Of a stretch of DNA of 64,000 nt, positions 56,947 through 64,000 are shown in pieces (within the stretch, counting starts at the first letter, position 1; every line of letters starts with the position of its first letter). The stretch is from positions 122,083,362-122,147,361 of the forward strand of contig OY740765.1 of the NCBI GenBank assembly GCA_963513935.1. The letters run 5' to 3'. The notes below the pieces were generated by a model that ran no database searches, was not told the DNA's origin, and saw nothing but the letters and a program-made list of their open reading frames with translations. Origin of the DNA: Aphrophora alni. Taxonomy: Eukaryota > Arthropoda > Insecta > Hemiptera > Aphrophoridae. The translations under genes were made by a program, and so were the position numbers.

Positions 56947-57850
56947 CTATTAAAAAAAAAAAATAATAATAATAAATTTGTTTTTTCCAATTTAATTGTA
57001 TGACTTGTATAAGTCATAGAGATAGTAATATCTATTTTTAATTTTCAAAACATAAAAGGTGATAAATTTTAAATATTATGCAAGTTAAGACATTTGGCTT
57101 AGAGTAACACAAGTTTAGTATACTGATGTTAAAAAGTCAATCACCAGTTCAATAAGGCTATTCTGGGACAGTTGTCTTTAACGTGTCATAATTTCTGAAG
57201 TGAACAACATCCAAAACTCATTCCTTTTGGAACAAAGGTGAAAGTAGCAACTACCTTTATAAAACTCTCCACCTGAAACTATCAAGAAAGAAGTTCGCAT
57301 GTGTGTATTATAGTGTGTGGACACATATTATTGTGAGATATTCCACTAGCAATAGATCACACCTGCAGTATAGTATAGTTTCTTAAATGTTGAGCAATAA
57401 GAATCGAAATTGGATTATTTCACTACAAGTCATGTGTTCACACAGTAATACTCCCAAAATACAATGTGCAAAAACATTGAACAAACTTTGTCGTTCTTTC
57501 ATCCCTAAAACAAAATAAAAATAAACCAAAACTATTCAAAACCAAAATTGTCAGTTCAGTAGTTGTCAATCAAAATATGAAAATTTACCATGGACGCCAT
57601 CTTTGGAAAAAAAATTATATATTTAAATAGGGTCTAACCTTGCTTCATTTGTGCTATAAATGTGTTCTTAGCATAAATCGTATTTGATTAAAATTAAGTT
57701 TTTAACTACTATGATAATTTTTATTTTTGTTTTTGTGAATTATTCCTGAACTGTAATACTATTTTACATACATGTATAAGCTGTTAATATCCATTTTTCA
57801 CTTAAATTTGATTGAAATTGTTAAAGCTTAAATTATGTCTATTATAACAG
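56947..57850. other. intron sequence, nothing recognised
   Basis: Intron between two Vps15 exons. No repeat or coding match is seen. Confidence 0.45.
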
Positions 57851-58700
57851 CCACATGTCCAATTTATTTGTTCATTTACTGATAACTCATAAACAGAGTT
57901 TTTGAAGAGGTAGCGACCGATACATTTTGTTTGGGACCTCGAGGCTACATTTGAGCAAAATTTTATAGTCTTATACTATTTGCTGATGACAGCAGCAATT
58001 ATTAAAAATAGAATGGCTGGTGAATTGTCTAGATCTCTCACAAATATTATTGATTAAATTTAATCTTGGTTTCAGCAAAATAAGCTAGAGTTAAATGTTG
58101 AAAAAACTCAAATATTAAAATTTTGTCCAAGACATTGTAATAATAATAAGTGTAAGGCCTTAGTAACTGTAAATTCCCATAAATGTTTGGGTGTGTGGCG
58201 GGATGAACTGGAAAGTTCATCTTGATTTTCTTCAAAAGAAATTAAGGTCAATACAATTTGTTTTTCTACGGTTAAGAGACAGTGTTTCTCTTGATGTAAA
58301 ATTGTGTATCATAGTTATCCAGAATCTATTTCAAGATATGGCATTGCTCTTTGGGGGATTGCCTCAGGTTTTGATACAATTTTTAGACTGCAAAAGAGAA
58401 TAGTTAGAAACATGACAAATTCTAGGACCTTCGAGCTCATGTAAAAATCTCTTTAGGACTCTAGAAAATCATATTATGGCTGGTCTATACATATTTGAAA
58501 CCTTGTGTTGGTTTCATCAAAATTAAAAAAATTACCAGCAATAAATATATTTTAACATGGCTATAGCACACCATACACTTTTTAGATTCCCAAAACACCA
58601 GCCTGAATTTATTTGAAAAAAGTCCTCAATATTCAGGCTTAAACTATATAATGAAATACCTAGTATTGATAAGATCTTAAACATAGATCAATTAATTTAG
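57850..58700 (+). pseudogene. LINE reverse transcriptase fragment in a dispersed repeat
   Basis: The first 115 bp match the dispersed repeat at 4222. Then a reverse transcriptase fragment starts at its catalytic motif: LFADDSSN, coded at 57976-57999. KLELNVEKTQILKFCPRHCN, SHKCLGVW and SRYGIALWGIASGFDTIFRL follow in shifting frames. The order ADD, NxxKT, LG, YG..LWG is that of Jockey/R1-type LINEs. The 5' end is truncated and frames are broken. The 3' end is unclear; 58700-59120 shows nothing but a short TA run at 59040. Confidence 0.7.
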
Positions 58701-59123
58701 AGTAAGAATTAATTATAAAATTATTGATAAGGTCTATTATGATGTAAAATCTTTTATGGAAGACTCTACAAATTAGATATTGATTGTGATGGTTTTGAAA
58801 TGGTTTATAGTCGGTTATTTTGTTTAACTTATGTCTAAGGTTTAACTGTTGCTTTTAATAATGATTGTGCTTAATGTTAGGTTCAACTCTGACAATGGAC
58901 CTGCTGTTATACAGAGTCTTTCCAAACTACATTTCAAAACTTCAGGATATGGTTCCTTGGGTTAAAATAAGTAAAAACGTTCCTAAGAACAAATGTCCTA
59001 AAATGCTTAGTTTTACGTCTGTTCACCATTTTTTTTTTTATATATATATATATATATTTTTTTTGGAAATAAATTAGATACCATGTCAAAAATTTGTATA
59101 CTTATTTTTTATCTCACCTTTAA

Positions 59124-59288
59124 TCGATGTATCAAAAACCAGGACTTTGTTTTGCATGTTTTCAAAATGGCGGTAGTTTAAAAATTTTATTGTTGATTAT
59201 ATCAAAAACCATTAAATTTACAAAAAATGCTAAACCACGACCATTTTGAAAACATGCAAAACAAAGTCCTAGTTATTGTTACATTGAT
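59124..59288. repeat. inverted repeat with 30-bp perfect arms
   Basis: AGGACTTTGTTTTGCATGTT.. at 59141-59170 is exactly complementary to 59241-59270, with a 70-base loop. Imperfect pairing extends the arms to about 60 bp. It probably is a small foldback element (MITE). Confidence 0.85.
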
Positions 59289-59829
59289 AAAGAGTCATAT
59301 AAAAAAATATGTATATATCTCCACATGTTTCACACTCCATCTGACAGACATCATTTTTAAAAACCACTTTTTTGGACCCAGGGAACTTCAAAAAGGATAT
59401 TTATACATCAACAATAAATTTGACACTCTTTTTTTGACCCATCACATAACTTCTTCTATACTACGTATATGTGAAAAAGTAAAATTGTGGTCACCAATTT
59501 GTGTGATGAAATTTTTTGGGGTAGAAGGTAACCAAAGATTATGCCATTTAAAAGATGATGTTTAGTCTCTGGTGTAAAGTTTATACATATTGCCTTTAAA
59601 CTGTACACCTTCTTCAAACACAGCAATGATATATTGATGAAGTTCTGCTGGATGGATGTTTTGTGAGTTTAAAAACTGACCACAGCATGAACTTCACAAC
59701 GGGTATGAATTAGGGTTTCAGACTTCTAGATAAGTAATTGTATTTTTTTCAGTCACAAGGTCATATGCTTTTGGACAGATCTTTACATGATAACAACAGT
59801 ATTAATACTTACTAATTGTATACCCTTAC
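59289..59829. other. intron sequence next to the foldback
   Basis: An open plus-strand frame at 59227-59565 crosses the foldback arm and has no domain. Nothing else is recognised before the Vps15 exon. Confidence 0.4.
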
Positions 59830-59970
59830 CGAATACACGAAGTAACCAGAGATATTATAATAACCAACGCATCACATCCGTTCTTATTGTTCTGAGAATC
59901 CATGACTCCTTTTTCTTTTTCCTCTTCTTCCTTTAGTATATTTACTATACTGAGAATATCGTTTCTTAGT
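59830..59970 (-). CDS. Vps15: Vps15 exon (first visible), start of HEAT region
   Basis: This 141-nt exon follows an acceptor ending ttacag and precedes a gtaagg donor. It begins with the third base of a split codon and ends with two bases (CG) completed by the next exon. Its product contains LRNDILSIVNILKEEEE, then a polar stretch, then CDALVIIISLVTSCIR. The last part matches the conserved Vps15 helix found just after the acidic linker of the HEAT region (SLVILVSVITSC in the human protein). The polar insert is the least conserved part. The preceding exon is not visible up to 64000. Confidence 0.85.
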
Positions 59971-60360
59971 CTGTAAATTTAAAACATAATTAGCTCTAAT
60001 TTAGTTCTCCTATTTCATTATTAATACTAAAAGACAGTGTCTAATACACATTATAAACCATTGCAGCTGTATTGTTTTGATGAAGTTCAAGTTAAAACGG
60101 TTATAGACTCTACTTTTTGTATAACATGTTTTACTCTCCTACTGGGAGTGCTGTGGCGTTAACTGAAGGCACGTGATACTAAATTTTAAAGCTCTGAATG
60201 TGTAGAAAATGGTGAAAATAAAATGGTAGCTAACCACAAATTTTAAAACAAGAGCCTCTGGAAACTTATTTTTTATATAAGAGGCATAGTAGATTATAAC
60301 ATCAAATTATTGTTATTTAATGCTTCTTTTTGGGGTATTTTACAATGTACAATATCATAT
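59971..60360. other. intron upstream of the first visible Vps15 exon
   Basis: No further Vps15 exon is visible. The stretch ends at the piggyBac target TTAA, 60361-60364. Confidence 0.5.
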
Positions 60361-61061
60361 TTAACCCTCTAACCGCCTATACGTACATCCATGGATCGAT
60401 GAATGATGCGTGGTTTCGTTTATTGACCCAAAAACACGTTTTTGCAATTCAACATTTTGCCCACTTAGAATCATCTTACCGCAATAAATAAAATACTGTT
60501 GGAAAACAAATATTCCATAGATGCATAATCATGCAAAAATTAAAATAAATAATAATAATCAATTGGTAAAGTTTGTGTATTTTGACGCAAACAAGTAAAG
60601 GAAAAAATATGCAATTGTGAAACACAAATTACATCATTCTAACTCTAATTTTCACAAATCCATATTTCTGTGTAACAAATCTACCATAAAATAGTTGTAT
60701 AGATCAAATCTTCCTGTTTCGATCTGTGAATTCAAAATCTTTCTAGCTTTATAATTTTTAATATATAAAATTTAAACAAAATCAAGAATTTTAACACATT
60801 TTTACATGCTAAAATATCACTTTTTTTTCAATAGTAGAAAAGGCAGAGTTCAGTGGCGTACAGAATGGAATACTCTGGAACATGGAAAGGAAGCGTTTGG
60901 CAACTGTTTTGCCGATTGTTTTTGTGTGTTTGTTATTGAGTGAAGTTTTGTTCTTATGTTATTACCGGCAGTCAGCAGCAGTTTATTTATTGTTTTTAAC
61001 TTTTTATGTGCTTTGTTCGTGAATGTGTGTTTTGTATTGATGTGTTGTAAATAAGTATAAA

Positions 61062-63044
61062 ATGGGTTCTAAAGAATTTTCGAAGGAAACATTGGAAATA
61101 TATATGAATAATGAAAGTGAATGTGAGGAGAGTGACAGTGATCTTAGTGATGAAGGTGAAGATTTTGGATGGGTGGATGATAGTTTTGAGGCAAATATTG
61201 GGCTTCCAGAAACCAGTAAGTCTTCTTTATTACAGCCTAATACAAGTTTGACTATAACCAGGCCTAATTTAGCTCAATATGACATACCTGGGCCAAGTTC
61301 ATCTGCACATAGCCCTAGGCCTACACTAATTACCCCTAAGCCTACACTATTTACTCCAGTTCCAACTAGGCCTACAATGATTACAACTAAGCCTACATTA
61401 TTTACGTCTGATCCAACTAGGCCTAAGCTATTCCCTGCTACAGCTCCACCAAGGCCTATTTTACCATCCGTCACAACTCCACCCAGGCCTCTTTTACCCT
61501 CTGCCACAATATCTCAAACTAATCAACCAGTTCCCAAGCGTAGACGGCTCAACGTTCAGTTGACTAGTCCTGAACCTGATGTTAGCGATGAGTATGGGCC
61601 CCAAAACCTGTTTGAGTGGAAAGTCAAAAGGAGATTTCAATCAGATAATTTTCATTTTGATGATTCTAATTCAGGGATAAATTGTAAAAATGTTGATTTA
61701 GGAAACAATTGTTCAGAGAGTGAATGCTTTAGGCTTTTATTTGACAGTCAACTAGTAGATCACATATCTGGTGAGACAAACCGTTATTGTGACCAAGTAA
61801 AATCAAAAATCAACCTAGGGCCCAGCTCAAAAGTACATAAATGGTACAACACAACTATCAGCGAAATATATACATTTTTAGCTACAGTTTTGCTTATGAG
61901 CCACATAAAAAAAAATAAACTTGCAGATTATTGGAGCACTGATCCACTGCTATCCACCCCAATCTTTAGAGAGATTTTTTCCCTTGATCGTTTTATGTTA
62001 ATTCTAAGATTCCTCCACTTTTCCAATAATGAAAACCAAATACCCAGAGATAGGCTACACAAAATAATAGTTATAATAAGCACACTGAAAAAAAAGTTTA
62101 CCGATGTATTTATACCTTTTGAGAAAATATGCATTGATGAGAGTGTTGTTCAATGGAAGGGGAGACTTTCTTTCAAGCAGTATTTACCAAAAAAGAGACA
62201 CAGGTTTGGCATAAAATGTTTTGTTATGTGTGACTGTAAGACTGGGTTTGTGCTAGACTTCATTGTATATACTGGGAAAGATACAAATATTGAAGTGTTT
62301 GAGAACCTGGGCGCATCTGGCTCCGTAGTTGGCACTTTGATGGAGCCGTATTTGGGTGTTGGCCACACATTGTATGTGGATAACTGGTATACCAGCCCAT
62401 ATCTCTTCCAGTATCTTTATGACAATAAAACTGGCGCTGTAGGCACTGCTAGAGGAGACAGGAAACAAAAGCCAAAATTTCCTCCAAAAATGAAAACTGG
62501 AGAGTATATGTCCAAAGAAACACCATGCCTCACAGCAGAAAAATGGGTCGACAAAAGAGATCTTTTGATGTTGTCCACTGTCCACCAACCACGTTTAGTT
62601 GATAGTGGCAAAAGAGACCACCGGACAGGAAATAATGTTTTGAAGCCTGAAAGTGTTGTGGATTACAACAAAAATATGGGGTTTGTTGACAAGAGCGATA
62701 TGCAAATATTGTTCAACGATAGCGCACGTAAATCCAGCAAGTGGTACAAGAAGCTGTTTTTCCACTTCCTGGATATTACTGTCCTGAATTCATTTATATT
62801 ATTCAAACTGAAAACAGGACAAAGCATCAAACTAGGGGAATTTCGCCTCAACTTGATTCGTCAGCTTCTAGAAGAATTCACTCCAGCAAGAGCCAGCTCG
62901 GCAGGAGGTCGTCGGTCCAAGGATCCAGCACCTTTGCGACTAACAGCACAACATTTCCCGGACTTCATCCCAGCAACAGACAAGAAAGTGAAACCTCGTC
63001 GGGCCTGCCATGTGTGCAGGTGGACTTCAGCTGGAGCGCAGTGA
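61062..63044 (+). CDS. piggyBac transposase, stop before the Cys-rich domain
   Basis: A 660-residue ORF from ATG 61062. Residues 1-60 are acidic. Residues about 85-150 are Pro/Thr-rich with repeats of the kind RPTLITPKPTLFTP. The DDE_Tnp_1_7 domain follows: first Asp in KICIDESVVQWKG, second in HTLYVDNWYTSPYLF, third in MGFVDKSDM. All three are present. The C-terminal zinc domain starts (RRACHVCRWTSAGAQ) but UGA at 63042 interrupts it. The same frame goes on to 63185 with the rest of the domain. The enzyme cuts and pastes at TTAA. Without the Cys-rich domain, end binding is likely impaired. Confidence 0.9.
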   Translation: MGSKEFSKETLEIYMNNESECEESDSDLSDEGEDFGWVDDSFEANIGLPETSKSSLLQPNTSLTITRPNLAQYDIPGPSSSAHSPRPTLITPKPTLFTPVPTRPTMITTKPTLFTSDPTRPKLFPATAPPRPILPSVTTPPRPLLPSATISQTNQPVPKRRRLNVQLTSPEPDVSDEYGPQNLFEWKVKRRFQSDNFHFDDSNSGINCKNVDLGNNCSESECFRLLFDSQLVDHISGETNRYCDQVKSKINLGPSSKVHKWYNTTISEIYTFLATVLLMSHIKKNKLADYWSTDPLLSTPIFREIFSLDRFMLILRFLHFSNNENQIPRDRLHKIIVIISTLKKKFTDVFIPFEKICIDESVVQWKGRLSFKQYLPKKRHRFGIKCFVMCDCKTGFVLDFIVYTGKDTNIEVFENLGASGSVVGTLMEPYLGVGHTLYVDNWYTSPYLFQYLYDNKTGAVGTARGDRKQKPKFPPKMKTGEYMSKETPCLTAEKWVDKRDLLMLSTVHQPRLVDSGKRDHRTGNNVLKPESVVDYNKNMGFVDKSDMQILFNDSARKSSKWYKKLFFHFLDITVLNSFILFKLKTGQSIKLGEFRLNLIRQLLEEFTPARASSAGGRRSKDPAPLRLTAQHFPDFIPATDKKVKPRRACHVCRWTSAGAQ

Positions 63045-63188
<144 letters not shown>

Positions 63189-63554
63189 GGCCTACAATAT
63201 TATAATATTAAATTTTAAATTTTTTAATCATTTTTTATATTTTTATGTTAATTAGTATAAAATGTTAATGTAGGAGATTACCTATATTTGTTTCTTTTTA
63301 TGTTTCAGTAATGTTTCTATGTTTCTACAATAATATAAAATTAAATTAAAAATTTTTTTTTTAATTAAAAATTTTTTTTTGAATTTTGTTGTTTTTTTGT
63401 TAATAAATATAAAATACGAATTAATGTATTTATTATTCACTTTTTTAAAAATAATTAACCAAATGCAACAAAAAAAATTAAAATTTGTGTGAAAAAAAAA
63501 CTCACTTTTATAGTCCTTCATACACCTTCGGAAACTCACCAACCAAAGGGTTAA

Positions 63555-64000
63555 GAAATATGTTTAGCTGTTCAACAAACACTTAATTCCTTAAAGTAAT
63601 TTTAGAGCCAAAAAATTACATGTTATTATTGTAGCTCTTAATTACCAATTTACATCATAACTACTCCAAAAGAAGCATTAAATCACAATAACTTTTTTGT
63701 TGAAAGCTTCCGGGTCTTACATGAATAATGTGTTCACAAAACCCTATTTGAAACTTTGATCAACCACCTTTTGGAATTGGCTAAACGGAAATATCATTTC
63801 TCTAATCATCGAATTTAAAATGTTGTACGACATGACCTTATCCTTAAACACTTAAAAGTCGACTCCACCACAGTTTCCCTCAGGAGGAGGGTAAAAAAAT
63901 TATTATATCAAAACTTACAATCTAAACCTATGCTAAGACCCCTAAAGTTTGGATTTTTTATTGTAATTATTGACAAAAATAGAGAAAGCCTACAACATTA
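63555..64000. other. intron or upstream sequence, nothing recognised
   Basis: AT-rich DNA right of the piggyBac element. I find no Vps15 kinase-domain exon here. Confidence 0.45.

Larger units (their letters stand above)
1..59970 (-). other. Vps15: Vps15 (PIK3R4) locus, partial
   Basis: Six separate minus-strand segments match consecutive parts of the Vps15/PIK3R4 HEAT-repeat region in the right order, and every junction has GT..AG borders with compatible codon phase. Introns in transcription order are about 2.9, 2.9, 37.9, 10.9 and 3.9 kb. Vps15 anchors and activates the lipid kinase Vps34 with Beclin-1, making PI3P for endosome sorting and autophagy. The kinase-domain exons (upstream) and the WD40 exons (downstream) are not in the window. 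The identification rests on recognised protein motifs, not on a database search. Confidence 0.9.

Noticed and set aside
63700..64000. Vps15 kinase-domain exon at the right edge
   Set aside because: Both strands were read for kinase motifs and none was found with splice borders.

Overview
The window is AT-rich nuclear DNA from an animal, most likely an insect. It has canonical GT-AG introns and one conserved host gene cut into short exons. The transposons are typical of arthropods (Gypsy LTR elements, mariner, pogo/Tigger, piggyBac, a LOA/I-like LINE, a Penelope-like element). I cannot name the species.

Host gene. Six exons on the minus strand read, without a break in phase, as the HEAT-repeat part of Vps15 (PIK3R4), the protein-kinase-like regulatory subunit of the class III PI3-kinase Vps34. 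In transcription order they are 59970-59830, 56946-56841, 53930-53790, 15878-15802, 4939-4740 and 820-672. The N-terminal kinase exons should lie beyond 64000 and the C-terminal WD40 exons to the left of base 1. Everything else is intron, 5' flank of exons, or transposon inside introns; one intron is about 37.9 kb.

Intron contents from left to right. 2138-3702 is a TTAA-flanked non-autonomous DNA element. 5996-14518 is an LTR retrotransposon (element A) with no visible differences between its LTRs, one 576-codon gag-like ORF and about 4 kb of non-coding interior. 17.5-20.6 kb holds LINE and Penelope-like remnants, one with a hammerhead-ribozyme-like fold. 20.7-30.0 kb is a decayed minus-strand Gypsy element (gag with zinc knuckle, protease, RNase H, integrase tail, env-like piece) split by a plus-strand LINE. 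32536-36703 is a piggyBac-family non-autonomous element with a broken pogo/Tigger element inside it. 36.8-37.3 kb holds two copies of a tRNA-derived SINE. 38904-40206 is a decayed mariner. 40809-53194 is an LTR-internal-LTR-internal-LTR array (element B) encoding gag and protease with a -1 frameshift site between them. 60365-63550 is a nearly intact piggyBac element upstream of the first visible exon.

How the parts relate. The elements act for themselves: A and B lack reverse transcriptase and integrase and would need enzymes in trans; the piggyBac transposase could act on its relative at 32.5 kb. The most interesting points are: the middle LTR of array B, a mosaic of the two outer LTRs; the in-frame A-AAA-AAC slippery heptamer before the gag stop; the young but almost non-coding element A; the hammerhead-like fold in the Penelope remnant; and a single in-frame UGA that cuts the Cys-rich domain off an otherwise open piggyBac transposase.
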